Notes: generated by a model from the sequence alone, not told the origin. A stretch of DNA of 64,000 nucleotides from Gammaproteobacteria bacterium 39-13 (GCA_001898235.1 MKTN01000029.1:1-64000); one strand, 5' to 3'. Shown: positions 9,581 through 18,888, counted from the first letter of the stretch. Made by a program: numbers and translations.

Positions 9581-10615
9581 TCACCTTAGCACTTGCGGGA
9601 TCTGCATTGTCATGCAATGTAAACTACCGTATTGCTCAATGAGTGCTCGGCAGTCAATTCCAATAATTTCCCGTTCAGGGAAATGATGTTGAAAGATTTC
9701 TAATACCGCTGAATCGAGTTTGTCTTGATAAAGTGGTACCAGCACAAGCTGATTAGTGATTAAAAAATTAGCGTAGGTTGCAGGTAAATGGTTCCCTTTG
9801 CCATCAAAATGCGGGCTAGGTAGAGGCAGAGGAACTAATTGATAGGGTTGATGTTCCTTGTTTCGTAATGCCTCTAATTGATTTTTCATTGCTAATAAAG
9901 GTTTATAATGCGGATCATTTGGATCGTCGCAGTGTACATAAGCGATAGTATTAGGGTTAATAAAGCGGGCTAAGGTATCAATGTGGCAATCCGTGTCATC
10001 ACCTAACATTTTTCCTTCGCTAAGCCAAAGAAAATGATCAAATCCCAAATATTCATGGAGGTATTGTTCAAGTTCAACGAGTGATAAATTGCTATTACGG
10101 TGTGGATTACCCAAACATTGTGTCGTTGTAAGTAGGGTACCTTGACCATCCGTTTCTATAGAGCCTCCTTCCAAGACAAAGTCAATTTTTTCAGCTAAAT
10201 AACCTTTAAGCAGCTGAGACTTAAAAAGTGCGCTAGGAATAGCATCATCAAATTCATAGTCATATTTTTTACCCCATGCATTGAATTTAAAATCGCATTG
10301 GATAGCAGTTTTTTCGTTCATGCAAGTAATAGGGCCATGGTCTCTGGCCCAAATATCGTTAGAGGGGGCCAAATAGGATTGAATGAAATTCATGTTCACT
10401 TGATGTGAGGCAAGTTTATTGAGAATATCTTCTTGGTGCTGCATATCATAAGCTGTAATAAGCACCGTTTGGCCAGAATTAGCAATAGCCTTAGCAACTG
10501 CAATAAAAACAGTTTCAACGTGATGGTATTCTTGTCCCCAGGCGCCTTGCGCGTGAGGCCAAGTTAATAAAACGGCGGTTTGAGGTTCCCATTCAGCGGG
10601 TAAGCGTTTTGCCAT
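9581..10615 (-). CDS. aguA: Agmatine deiminase
   Basis: 344 residues; converts agmatine to N-carbamoylputrescine and ammonia. Family motifs: PAEWEPQTAVLLTWPH at the N-terminus, DIWARDHGPI, LEGGSIETDG, GDDTDCHIDTLARF with the active-site His, and the catalytic Cys334 in GSLHCMTMQIP close to the C-terminus. First gene of the minus-strand block and divergent from lolC. Arginine decarboxylase, which would supply agmatine, is not in the window. Confidence 0.94.
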   Translation of the reverse strand: MAKRLPAEWEPQTAVLLTWPHAQGAWGQEYHHVETVFIAVAKAIANSGQTVLITAYDMQHQEDILNKLASHQVNMNFIQSYLAPSNDIWARDHGPITCMNEKTAIQCDFKFNAWGKKYDYEFDDAIPSALFKSQLLKGYLAEKIDFVLEGGSIETDGQGTLLTTTQCLGNPHRNSNLSLVELEQYLHEYLGFDHFLWLSEGKMLGDDTDCHIDTLARFINPNTIAYVHCDDPNDPHYKPLLAMKNQLEALRNKEHQPYQLVPLPLPSPHFDGKGNHLPATYANFLITNQLVLVPLYQDKLDSAVLEIFQHHFPEREIIGIDCRALIEQYGSLHCMTMQIPQVLR

Positions 10616-10852
10616 TAGTAGATTGTGCCCTAATTAGGAATTTTAATAACTAATTTTGATGATAAGAAGCTAACCATTGTTCCAGAGAGCTATCTTACTG
10701 TCAATCAAATGACTTCTACAAAGCAAGTAGACAGGATAAAGTTGGGCATGGATCCAGCTCTTCTCGCTGAATTGCTGGTATGGATTATAATACAGACGTT
10801 AGGCCCTGAATTAAGGTAAAATGGGGCAGACTCATTAAGGCGATCTGAACTC
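10616..10852. promoter_or_regulatory. Divergent intergenic region between aguA and lolC
   Basis: A 237-bp region that must hold the promoters of two divergent operons. On the plus strand a perfect TATAAT lies at 10786-10791 but no good -35 box is placed 16-18 bp upstream of it. I see no hairpin or operator that I would call. Confidence 0.35.
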
Positions 10853-12100
10853 ATGTTTAAACCTTTTTTTCTTTTTATTGGCGCACGCTATACCAATTTT
10901 AAGCGCCGAGATCATTTCATTACCTTTATTTCCATTGTGTCGATGATTGGCATTGCCCTTGGCGTAATGGTGTTAATTACGGTTTTATCCGTAATGAACG
11001 GATTCACAAAGGAAATTCGTAGCCGAATATTAAGTATTACTCCTCATGTGATGGTCAGTGGGTGGGGCGAGCCTTTACGTGATTGGGGCAAGTTATCTGA
11101 ACAGTTATTACAGCACAAAGACGTAGAAGCTGTTGGACCCTATGTGGATGGACAAGGGATGATAACCCGAGGTAAAGAGGTTCGGGGCGTGGCTGTTAAA
11201 GGGGTTGATCCTGCTGCTATTGATGCCGTCTTTCCGTTGCGTAGCACTTTGAAAGTAGGAAAGGTCGACGATTTAAAACCAGGTTCCTTTGGCGTAATCT
11301 TAGGGGCTTATTTAGCCAAGACATTGGGCGTTAACGTCGGTGATACGATTACCCTTGTTATTCCTGATGTGACCGTTTCTATGGCGGGGATTGCACCACG
11401 TTTGAAGCGACTCACTGTGGTTGGTATTTTCGAAGTGGGGTATATCTACGACAGTGGTTTTGCTTTTATGAATATTCAGGATGCTGCTAAGTTATTTAAA
11501 ACCCAAGGAGGTATTACGGGGTTGCAATTACGTCTTGACGATCCCTTCGCTGCACCACGCATAGCCAAAGATCTTTATGAGCAAACACATGGTTTTTATA
11601 ATGTGGTGGACTGGACGTTACTAAATGGCGCTTATTTTAGTGCGGTAAAAATGGAAAAAACGATGATGTTTTTTACCTTGATTATGATTTTAGCCATTGC
11701 CGTATTTAATCTTATCTCTACCCTAGTGATGGTGGTCACTGATAAGCGTGCTGATATAGGAGTACTACGTGCATTAGGTGCTTCCACGCGAAAAATCATG
11801 TCCATCTTCATTTGTCAGGGAGCCATTATTGGGCTAATTGGAACAATTTTAGGCGTAATCGCTGGTGTTGCTTTATCTTTAAACGTGACAAAATTGGTAG
11901 CGGCCATTGAAAACGCATTTAGAGTAAAGTTTTTATCCGCAGACGTTTACTTTATTAGCTTTTTACCCTCGGATTTGCAAACCTCTGATGTGGTATTGAT
12001 AGCAATCTGTGCGATGGTTTTAAGTTTATTGGCGACAATTCATCCCGCATGGCGTGCTGCAAATGTTCAACCGGCGGAGGCTTTACGTCATGACGCATAA
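10853..12100 (+). CDS. lolC: Lipoprotein-releasing ABC transporter permease (LolC/LolE/LolF family)
   Basis: 415 residues with the MacB/FtsX-like topology: one membrane helix near residues 25-47 (FISIVSMIGIALGVMV), a large periplasmic domain to about 265, then three helices near 275-300, 320-345 and 380-402. It works with LolD to extract outer-membrane lipoproteins from the inner membrane and pass them to LolA. Only one permease gene accompanies lolD here, as in organisms with the two-component LolDF system; a second permease could lie elsewhere. The coding region overlaps the lolD start by 11 bases. Confidence 0.9.
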   Translation: MFKPFFLFIGARYTNFKRRDHFITFISIVSMIGIALGVMVLITVLSVMNGFTKEIRSRILSITPHVMVSGWGEPLRDWGKLSEQLLQHKDVEAVGPYVDGQGMITRGKEVRGVAVKGVDPAAIDAVFPLRSTLKVGKVDDLKPGSFGVILGAYLAKTLGVNVGDTITLVIPDVTVSMAGIAPRLKRLTVVGIFEVGYIYDSGFAFMNIQDAAKLFKTQGGITGLQLRLDDPFAAPRIAKDLYEQTHGFYNVVDWTLLNGAYFSAVKMEKTMMFFTLIMILAIAVFNLISTLVMVVTDKRADIGVLRALGASTRKIMSIFICQGAIIGLIGTILGVIAGVALSLNVTKLVAAIENAFRVKFLSADVYFISFLPSDLQTSDVVLIAICAMVLSLLATIHPAWRAANVQPAEALRHDA

Positions 12101-12776
12101 ACCGATTTTAACTTGTCAAAATATCAAAAAGGTTTATCAAGATGGTGATAGAACGATCCCTGTTCTTGAAAGCGTGAACTTTTCTGTGATGCCAGGTGAA
12201 AGCGTTGCCATTGTTGGGCGTTCCGGCTCAGGTAAAACAACTTTATTAAATTTGTTAGGTGGGTTAGAAGCGCCTACTACAGGTGAAGTTGTTTTAGACA
12301 ATACTAATTTACATGCGCTATCTGATCGCAAGAGAGGGTATTTACGTAATCGGGTTTTAGGATTGATCTTCCAATTTCATCATTTACTTCCCGAATTTAC
12401 GGCGCTTGAAAATGTGTGTATGCCTTTGCTAATTCAAGGAACATCTGTACGCGAAGCGAAGAAACGCAGTGAATCTATTTTAGAGAAAGTGTCTTTAGGG
12501 CACCGAATGCAACATAAACCAGCAACAATGTCTGGTGGAGAACGTCAAAGAGTTGCAATAGCCAGAGCGTTGGTAACACATCCCAAGTGTATTCTTGCTG
12601 ACGAACCAACAGGCAATTTAGATAACCAAAGTGCTGATTTAATTTACGATTTAATGATGCAATTAGTGGGTGAGTTTGGCACCAGTTTTATCGTTGTGAC
12701 ACATGATCTGGCTTTAGCTAAACGGATGAATCGGATAGTATCTCTAGAGAAGGGCGTGCTGAGGGATGGGATTTAG
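12090..12776 (+). CDS. lolD: Lipoprotein-releasing ABC transporter ATPase
   Basis: 228 residues. ATPase of the Lol complex. Walker A GRSGSGKTT near residue 44, Q-loop FQFHHLLPEFTALENV, signature MSGGERQR, Walker B CILADEPTG and switch His in VVTHD are all present. The ATG at 12090 is chosen because GGAGG lies nine bases upstream and the product starts MTHKPILTCQNI; an earlier in-frame ATG at 12054 has no ribosome site. Translationally coupled to the permease. Confidence 0.95.
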   Translation: MTHKPILTCQNIKKVYQDGDRTIPVLESVNFSVMPGESVAIVGRSGSGKTTLLNLLGGLEAPTTGEVVLDNTNLHALSDRKRGYLRNRVLGLIFQFHHLLPEFTALENVCMPLLIQGTSVREAKKRSESILEKVSLGHRMQHKPATMSGGERQRVAIARALVTHPKCILADEPTGNLDNQSADLIYDLMMQLVGEFGTSFIVVTHDLALAKRMNRIVSLEKGVLRDGI

Positions 12777-12824
12777 TTCCTGCTCCACAATCTCACTTTT
12801 CTTAGGTGAGCCGTTGCTTGTCTT

Positions 12825-12985
12825 GACCCTCACCCTAACCCTCTCCCGCAAGTGGGAGAGGGGATCAGAAAGCAATAAAAATTTCTTGTTTGCGAAGCAG
12901 ACAAATTCCCCTCTACCGCTACGGGGGAGAGGGGCGGCTTGAATCGCGCCGAAGCGTAGCGAAGGCGGATAGCTGCGAGTGAGGA
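12825..12985. repeat. Dispersed palindromic repeat, family B (ctcccgca-type), copy 1
   Basis: Between the convergent lolD and DUF2062 genes. It contains accctcaccctaaccctctc, then the small palindrome ctcccgcaagtgggag, then cccctctaccgctacggggg, then an arm gcgccgaagcgtagcgaagg. The same blocks (gcagacaaat..ccctctaccgct..gggagag and accctctcccgcaagcggga) reappear at 52034-52350. This looks like a mobile palindromic repeat and may end transcription from both sides. Confidence 0.7.
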
Positions 12986-13025
12986 GCTTTAGATAAAATC
13001 AGAAGGGCGCTGGTTTTTGTGGATC

Positions 13026-13553
13026 TCAAGCATCCATTTCTACCATTGCGGCACTTCTTCTTTGCTGTCTTAATCGCCAATTTCTAGCAACGGAATAACG
13101 CCAAAAAGAGCGCACGAAAATATTCCCTAAAATAGCAAGCCCAGTACCACAGAGAAAACAGCCTAATAAAAAGGGCTGCCAAACCTCTTTTAGTATCGCA
13201 AATGAGCTAAAGTTTAGATCTTCAAATGCGACCCCTAGGATAGTTGCACCAACAGCATAGGCAAAACCAAACATGGGGAGCATAGTAATAGGATTGACTA
13301 CCCATACCAATGCTACTGAAATGGGCAAATTGGCTCTTAGTAATATTGCTATCATGGCAGCCAGTACCATATGACCAGGAAAAGGAATATAACTAATAAA
13401 AAGCCCAATGCTAACAGCGGTGGCAACACAATAGCGGTTAAGATGCCAAAGATTTTGATCGTGTAAAAATTTCCCGAATATACTGAGATATTTATTATTT
13501 TGGATCTTTTTAGGATCTGGCATGAAGCGCTTAATTAAGTTTTTAGCCATCAT
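13026..13553 (-). CDS. DUF2062 membrane protein, copy 1
   Basis: 175 residues. DUF2062 pattern: an N-terminal cytoplasmic stretch L-I-K-R-F-M-P-D-P-K-K, then NLWHLNRYCVATAVSIGLF, YIPFPGHMVLAAMIAILLRAN and VALVWVVNPITMLPMF, and a last membrane helix near residues 128-150. There are probably two to three membrane segments. Function unknown; DUF2062 genes often lie near comEC/exbBD in gammaproteobacteria, as here. An Arg-rich tail follows the last helix. It is the last of three tandem paralogues. Confidence 0.85.
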   Translation of the reverse strand: MMAKNLIKRFMPDPKKIQNNKYLSIFGKFLHDQNLWHLNRYCVATAVSIGLFISYIPFPGHMVLAAMIAILLRANLPISVALVWVVNPITMLPMFGFAYAVGATILGVAFEDLNFSSFAILKEVWQPFLLGCFLCGTGLAILGNIFVRSFWRYSVARNWRLRQQRRSAAMVEMDA

Positions 13554-13678
13554 TTTTTTGTATGCCTGATGAAAAAATTCAACCTATAAGATAGTAGACG
13601 TTAGTTGGGTGCATGTCCAGGTCAAATGTACCACCGGAGTGTATATTTATCAGATCCTAAAAAAACGTGTAAATCACC

Positions 13679-14209
13679 TTAATTATTGAGCTTGTTCTGC
13701 CGCATTTTAGCTCTTTTACGCCAAGCATGAACGACATGCAGACGCCAATAAAGTCGGATCCCGACATAGCCCAAAATAGCGAGTATAGCGCCAGAAATGA
13801 AACACCCTAAAAGTAAAGGCTCATAGTAATGCTTGAGTTCGTGAAATAACCAATGTGTTGATAGTTCAATACGAAACTTTTCTGGTGGAACACTAAGCAG
13901 ATATGCGCCCAATTTATAGGCTGCATAATACATGGGAGGGATAGTAAATGGATTTGAAACCCAGACCATGGATACAGATAGTGGAAGATTTGCTCTTAAT
14001 ACAATCGCTAGCAAGGCCGCTAGAATCATATGTCCAGGAAAAGGCATATAAGATAAAAATAAACCAATGCTAAATGCCGTGGCGACAGAGTGACGATTAA
14101 GATGCCAAAAGTTTGGATCGGCAAAAAAGGGTTCAAAGATTTTAAGATATTTATTGTTATGAAGCTTTTTGGGATCTGGGAGTAGCCTTTTTATAAATTT
14201 TTTAGCCAT
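13679..14209 (-). CDS. DUF2062 membrane protein, copy 2
   Basis: 176 residues, clearly paralogous to the flanking copies: FIKRLLPDPKKLHNNKYL, FWHLNRHSVATAFSIGLF, YMPFPGHMILAALLAIVLRA, VSMVWVSNPFTIPPMYYAAY. A good ribosome site (GGAAAGAG) precedes the ATG. Two to three hydrophobic segments; basic C-terminus. Function unknown. Confidence 0.85.
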   Translation of the reverse strand: MAKKFIKRLLPDPKKLHNNKYLKIFEPFFADPNFWHLNRHSVATAFSIGLFLSYMPFPGHMILAALLAIVLRANLPLSVSMVWVSNPFTIPPMYYAAYKLGAYLLSVPPEKFRIELSTHWLFHELKHYYEPLLLGCFISGAILAILGYVGIRLYWRLHVVHAWRKRAKMRQNKLNN

Positions 14210-14380
14210 TTACTCTTTCCAGTTTAAACGTATGCTTCCTCCTACGCTAAAGCTTCGAAGGACAGGTTGTTGCCATCGCTTTGTCTCCAGTTACATACCA
14301 AAACGTACGCGTCTGGAGATTCGTTTGCTTGGCGCCTCGCCTAAATTCAAACTGGTTCGATTAACATGCCCAGTTTAAAT

Positions 14381-14989
14381 TTAAGCTTTATTGCCATCAC
14401 TCTCTTTTGTAGCGGTTTTCTTTTTGCGACGCGATTTTTTCACCTTCTTTAACCGTCTTGCTCGTTTAAGACGTTCTAGTCGTTTTCTCCATGCCATCGT
14501 CACTGAAAAACGCCAGATAAGTCGGATAGCAATATTGCCTAAAATACCAAATAGAATGCCACTGATAAAACACCCTAATAAAATGGCTGCCCCTACGGTA
14601 TTAAACTCTTCTATCAGCCATTCAAACGTAAATTCAATATGAAAATGTTGAGGTGGTAAATCTAAAATAAAAGCGCCAATTTTATAAGAGAGATAAAGTA
14701 GTGCCGGCGTAGTAAAAGGGTTAGAAACCCAAGCAAGTGCCATCGCGATGAGGAGATTTCCTCTGGTCATGATGGCTAATGCTGCCGCAAGTAGCATTTG
14801 AAACGGAACAGGAATAAGCGCAGCAAAAAGTCCAACACCAAAGGCGGTAGAGACCGAATAACGATTTAAATGCCAAAGATTAGGATCGTGAATTATATTC
14901 CCAAAGATTTTAAGGTGCTTATGCTCCTTAAGCTCATTAGGATTTGGAATGAAACGATGAATAAATTTTTTAATTAGTTTTTTAGTCAT
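14381..14989 (-). CDS. DUF2062 membrane protein, copy 3
   Basis: 202 residues, the longest and most diverged of the three: NLWHLNRYSVSTAFGVGLFA, LIPVPFQMLLAAALAIMTRG, ALAWVSNPFTTPALLYLSY. The usual YxPFPGHM segment has become LIPVPFQM. It ends in a very basic tail (K/R-rich, residues 165-195) that could contact nucleic acid or phospholipid. Probably the first of the three transcribed, from the region shared with comEC. Confidence 0.85.
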   Translation of the reverse strand: MTKKLIKKFIHRFIPNPNELKEHKHLKIFGNIIHDPNLWHLNRYSVSTAFGVGLFAALIPVPFQMLLAAALAIMTRGNLLIAMALAWVSNPFTTPALLYLSYKIGAFILDLPPQHFHIEFTFEWLIEEFNTVGAAILLGCFISGILFGILGNIAIRLIWRFSVTMAWRKRLERLKRARRLKKVKKSRRKKKTATKESDGNKA

Positions 14990-15182
14990 ATTTCATTACT
15001 AACTGAATTTCTTTGTGCCATGTTTTTGCTAAAGTGCTTTTTAGGATGATAGACCCACAGCCTCCCCAATTTTGGATTGCTTTCTCATTCCTTCTTGTTT
15101 CAGAAGAGGAGATAAACAATCCTAAATTTGGCATGGCCTGACACGTGTTTTTTGAGTTGCTTTTATTGTTAGGTTTACATCC

Positions 15183-17483
15183 ATGCTTATTCCCTTAGCT
15201 TTTGGATCTTTAATTGGTGCGAGTACGCTAAATTGTCTTTCTACTTTACCACACCTTGAATATGTTATTGGTGTGTTTTTAGGAAGTATATTTGTCATCA
15301 CACCATGTATTTGGTTTTCAAACAAAGAATCGCTGCGAAAAATGCTGATCCTGCTTTTAGCGAGTATAGCTGGTTTTAGTTGGGCATCCTTTCAGGCTCT
15401 GCAAAAACGATTATGGCAGCTACCTATTGAAGACATACAACGGCCTGTTTCTATTTGTGGCAAAGTAATTGGGATTAGTCTGTGGCATGAAAAACTGCTC
15501 AGATTAGATGTAGAAATAAACAACTATGATGGCAAGACTTTAACCCATGAAGCCAAAATTCGATTGTATTGGAAAAATCCAACGATATTTTTTATGGATG
15601 GGGATAATCTATGTGCAACAGTGAAATTAAAAGTCCCTTGGCGATTCGCTAATCCAGGTAGTTTTGATCAAGAAAAGCAATATTTTCTTGAGGGAATTCA
15701 CGCCGATGGCAAGCTTGTGATGCTGCAACATTATCACATATCATCTAAACATTCTTTGACAAGATGGCGTCAAAAGCTAAATGCTAAGATGCAAGAAATA
15801 TTAAAAGATAAGCCCTTTTTAGGCGTGATTCAAGCAACCACATTGGGAATTTACAAAAATATTACGCCCGAACAATGGGCTGTATTTCAAGCGACGGGTA
15901 CAACACACGCAATTGCTATCTCAGGCTTACACATCACTTTTATCGCGACGATGTTCGGCAGTTTAATAACATTTGTGACGCGGCGTTTTCAGGTATTAAC
16001 CAATGTTTTTCCTGCTAAATGCTATGGTGCGCTTGCTGCCTTGTTTAGTGCCTTTTGTTATTCTGCACTGGCTGGGTTTTCCATTCCCACGCAACGCGCT
16101 TTTATCATGGTAGTCATCAGTTTATTTGCATTATTGAAGCGACAGCCGATATTTTCTTGGCAGTCACTTGCTTTAGCATGGCTTGGTATTTTGTGTATGG
16201 ATCCTCTTGCCACATTGCAAATTGGTTTTTGGCTTTCATTTGGATGTGTGGCAGCATTAATTTACGGTAATACTCATGCCAGCACCTTACCATTTTGGCA
16301 AAAATGGATTGTCCCCCAGATCATCGTTTTTATCGGCTTATTACCACTTTGTTCTTTTTTCTTTCAACAAATTCCCTTATTTTCTCCCCTTGCTAATATG
16401 ATTGTTTTGCCCTTGATGGATAGTGTGGTAGTGCCTGCCAGTTTAATTGGTTTGCTATTGATGAATATTTCCCCATCGTGTGCGCTATGGAGTTTCTCTA
16501 TTGCTCATGAATTATTAGGTGTGGTTTGGTGGGTGTTAGAAAAAATTGCTTCTTTGCCGTTTAACATGTGGCAACAAGGGCATATACCTTGGTTATATTT
16601 AGGTTTCGCCGCCATTGCAGCGCTTTTTCTGCTTTCTCCAAAAGGTTTACCTGGTCGACAATTTTGTTGGCTAGGATTTTTGCCGATGGTTTTTTATCGA
16701 GCTCCTACGCTCAATGACGGAGAATGCCGTTTTACTTTATTGGATGTGGGACAAGGTCTTGCTGCGGTGATCCAAACGAAGCATCATGCATTGCTATATG
16801 ATGCAGGTCCTCAATATGGAAAAGAGAGTGATGCAGGGGGGCGGATCATCATTCCTTTTTTGCATTCCCAACATATTAAATCATTAGATAAAATTATCAT
16901 CAGTCACAGTGATTTAGATCATCGTGCAGGATTAAATGGGTTACATCTATGGCCAGTCGGAGAAATTCTTTCTAGCGAGCCTGCTCGATTAACCCAATTA
17001 TCTAGAGCTTGCATGACAGGAGAAACTTGGGAGTGGGATGGCGTCGTTTTTACTTTACTTGCGCCCGATGCATCTTTTAAGGACAAAAAGCGTAATAATC
17101 TTTCCTGTGTGCTTAAAGTAGCAACAAAGCATCATAGTCTTCTTTTGACGGGTGACATTGAAGAACGTGCTGAAAAACAATTAGTCAAAGAACAGGGGGT
17201 TGCTTTGCAAAGCAACATTTTGGTTGTTCCTCATCATGGAAGTTTGACGTCTTCCTCGAAAAATTTTATAGAAAAAGTTTCTCCACAATATGCATTGTTC
17301 CCAGTCGGGTTAGCAAACCAATATGGATTTCCTAAGCAGGCAGTGTTACAACGCTATGAAGAGATCAGCAGTCAGAATCTGTTAACTTGGCAAACAGGTG
17401 CATTAATGTTTGCATTAAAAGATGAGACATTGATGCCCCCCATTTGTTGGCGGGAAGTTTCACGACGTTATTGGCATTTCTGA
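15183..17483 (+). CDS. comEC: ComEC/Rec2 DNA-uptake channel protein
   Basis: 766 residues. Inner-membrane channel for single-stranded DNA during natural transformation. Order: N-terminal membrane segments, an OB-like soluble domain (residues ~80-190), the Competence membrane domain (~210-500) with TTHAIAISGLHITF near 240, and a C-terminal metallo-beta-lactamase domain with HSDLDHRAGL near residue 573, LLTGDIEE near 657 and VPHHGS near 683. All these motifs are intact, so the protein is probably functional. It is followed closely by exbB. Confidence 0.95.
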   Translation: MLIPLAFGSLIGASTLNCLSTLPHLEYVIGVFLGSIFVITPCIWFSNKESLRKMLILLLASIAGFSWASFQALQKRLWQLPIEDIQRPVSICGKVIGISLWHEKLLRLDVEINNYDGKTLTHEAKIRLYWKNPTIFFMDGDNLCATVKLKVPWRFANPGSFDQEKQYFLEGIHADGKLVMLQHYHISSKHSLTRWRQKLNAKMQEILKDKPFLGVIQATTLGIYKNITPEQWAVFQATGTTHAIAISGLHITFIATMFGSLITFVTRRFQVLTNVFPAKCYGALAALFSAFCYSALAGFSIPTQRAFIMVVISLFALLKRQPIFSWQSLALAWLGILCMDPLATLQIGFWLSFGCVAALIYGNTHASTLPFWQKWIVPQIIVFIGLLPLCSFFFQQIPLFSPLANMIVLPLMDSVVVPASLIGLLLMNISPSCALWSFSIAHELLGVVWWVLEKIASLPFNMWQQGHIPWLYLGFAAIAALFLLSPKGLPGRQFCWLGFLPMVFYRAPTLNDGECRFTLLDVGQGLAAVIQTKHHALLYDAGPQYGKESDAGGRIIIPFLHSQHIKSLDKIIISHSDLDHRAGLNGLHLWPVGEILSSEPARLTQLSRACMTGETWEWDGVVFTLLAPDASFKDKKRNNLSCVLKVATKHHSLLLTGDIEERAEKQLVKEQGVALQSNILVVPHHGSLTSSSKNFIEKVSPQYALFPVGLANQYGFPKQAVLQRYEEISSQNLLTWQTGALMFALKDETLMPPICWREVSRRYWHF

Positions 17484-17521
17484 TAAGATACTTGCAACTG
17501 TTAGCTAAAAGGAGATTTAAG

Positions 17522-18160
17522 GTGATTGACATATTACTGGCTGGAGGCTGGTTAATGTTTCCATTATTAGGATGCTCTATTATTGCTTTTGCGATCATTG
17601 CTGAACGCTTATGGGCTTTGCGTGAAACCAAAATTATTCCTCAAGATCTTGTTCAAGATGTGTTACGTAAACTTGCTCATCGAGATAATAAACCGTTACG
17701 ACTTACCGAATTAGCGAATCAAAGTCCTTTGGGACATATTTTATCCAAAGGATTGCAGCATAGTGATCAAGGTATTACGGTGATGCGATTGCGAATGGAA
17801 GATCAAGGACGCCAAGTTATACTTGAGTTAGAAAAATATCTTAACACTCTGGGAACGATAGCCTCTGCTGCTCCTTTGTTAGGGTTGCTCGGGACTGTGT
17901 TAGGTATGATACAAATATTTGCTGTATTAGGGGGCGATTTGAATTCAGAAGCCCTAGCTGGAGGGGTCGCAAAAGCTTTATTAACCACAGCTTTTGGACT
18001 TTTTATTGCGATCCCCTGCCTCATGTTTCATCGCTATTTTAAAAGGCGAATTGATGAATTTGCTGCAAAATTGGAGAAAGAAGCTCAGAAAATGGTGGAT
18101 GGATTGAAAGCTATTGCACCCACGATGACTTTGCGGCGAATGGATAGGGCTGAAAGCTAA
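17522..18160 (+). CDS. exbB: ExbB/TolQ-family proton channel protein
   Basis: 212 residues. Inner-membrane subunit of an energy-transducing complex with ExbD. First membrane segment at residues ~7-27 (GGWLMFPLLGCSIIAFAII), then a cytoplasmic domain, then the conserved IASAAPLLGLLGTVLGMI and a third helix LLTTAFGLFIAIPCLMFH. Start is GTG at 17522: AAAAGGAG lies seven bases upstream, and any earlier start would reach back into comEC. No tonB gene is in the window. The exbB-exbD-msbA-lpxK order suggests a role tied to the envelope, but this is inference. Confidence 0.92.
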   Translation: MIDILLAGGWLMFPLLGCSIIAFAIIAERLWALRETKIIPQDLVQDVLRKLAHRDNKPLRLTELANQSPLGHILSKGLQHSDQGITVMRLRMEDQGRQVILELEKYLNTLGTIASAAPLLGLLGTVLGMIQIFAVLGGDLNSEALAGGVAKALLTTAFGLFIAIPCLMFHRYFKRRIDEFAAKLEKEAQKMVDGLKAIAPTMTLRRMDRAES

Positions 18161-18276
18161 ATGAGATTAGAAAATAAACTTATGGTAAAATTCTGCTCAA
18201 AATAAGGTAGTATTGCACAGTTGCATATACGCGAATAAGTGAGCCAAAGGGATAGCAAAGCAAAAGGGAATGACTG

Positions 18277-18696
18277 ATGAGATTTCGCGAAAAACGCCAG
18301 GATGAGTTGGGTGTTGATTTAACCCCTTTTATTGATGTGGTGTTTATGCTGTTACTCTTTTTTGTGATGTCAGCGTCTTTTTTAAAAAAGCCCACTCAAC
18401 TTGGTGTAATGTTGCCTGAAGCGAATACACAAACTCATAACAAAGATAATAATACAATAGAGATAGGGATTGATGCGCAAGGTGCTTATTATTTAAATAG
18501 CGTTTCCATTAACACAAGGGAACCTAAAAAACTAAAGGCAGTGTTGGCATCAAAGTTAAAAGAAAATGAATCTTTATCCTTAGTACTAGCAGGTGACAAA
18601 AGTGCCCCACATCAGGCTGTTGTTTCAGCGTTAGAAGTGGCACAGCAACTTGGGGTGACGCAGGTGCGTATTATCGCACAGCGTCATCGTGATTAA
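18277..18696 (+). CDS. exbD: ExbD/TolR-family protein
   Basis: 139 residues: short cytoplasmic N-terminus, one membrane helix at ~22-42 beginning with the hallmark L-T-P-F-I-D-V-V-F-M-L-L-L-F-F in which the Asp is the proton-carrying residue, then a periplasmic domain. AAAGGGA precedes the ATG by about seven bases. The 116-bp gap after exbB holds no clear promoter. Confidence 0.93.
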   Translation: MRFREKRQDELGVDLTPFIDVVFMLLLFFVMSASFLKKPTQLGVMLPEANTQTHNKDNNTIEIGIDAQGAYYLNSVSINTREPKKLKAVLASKLKENESLSLVLAGDKSAPHQAVVSALEVAQQLGVTQVRIIAQRHRD

Positions 18697-18698
18697 CT

Positions 18699-18888
18699 TA
18701 TAGTCTTCGCACCTGAATTTTCGGCGCCCGCCTTCACTCGCGTTTCGGCGTGGCAAGTAATTAGCCTTGCCGTCGCTTTAGCGAGGGCAGGTTGTTGTCG
18801 AAGCTCATCTCGCAAAAGGCATGTATTTTGTATACACGCCTGAAGCAGAGCTCGATGTCTAGCCGAAAAACCATGTGCTATGACTATA
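18699..18888. repeat. 190-bp inverted-repeat-bounded element between exbD and msbA
   Basis: The ends are inverse to each other: atagtc-4 bases-cac and, further in, ttttcggc at the left; gccgaaaa and gtg-4 bases-gactat at the right. The interior holds smaller GC-rich palindromic pieces (cttgccgtcgctttagcgag). It starts within three bases of the exbD stop and fills most of the gap before msbA. No transposase is encoded. It resembles a MITE or a large structured untranslated region. Confidence 0.55.

Noticed and set aside
10741-10800. Sigma-70 promoter for lolC around the TATAAT at 10786
   Set aside because: The -10 box is perfect but no acceptable -35 box lies at 16-18 bp; mentioned only in the intergenic entry.
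14210-14380. Possible tRNA, because of ggttcgatt near 14345
   Set aside because: No acceptor or anticodon stem can be built around it; only the T-loop-like string is present.
17444-17521. Longer N-terminus for exbB inside comEC
   Set aside because: It would need a TTG start without ribosome site; the GTG at 17522 has AAAAGGAG and matches the family N-terminus.
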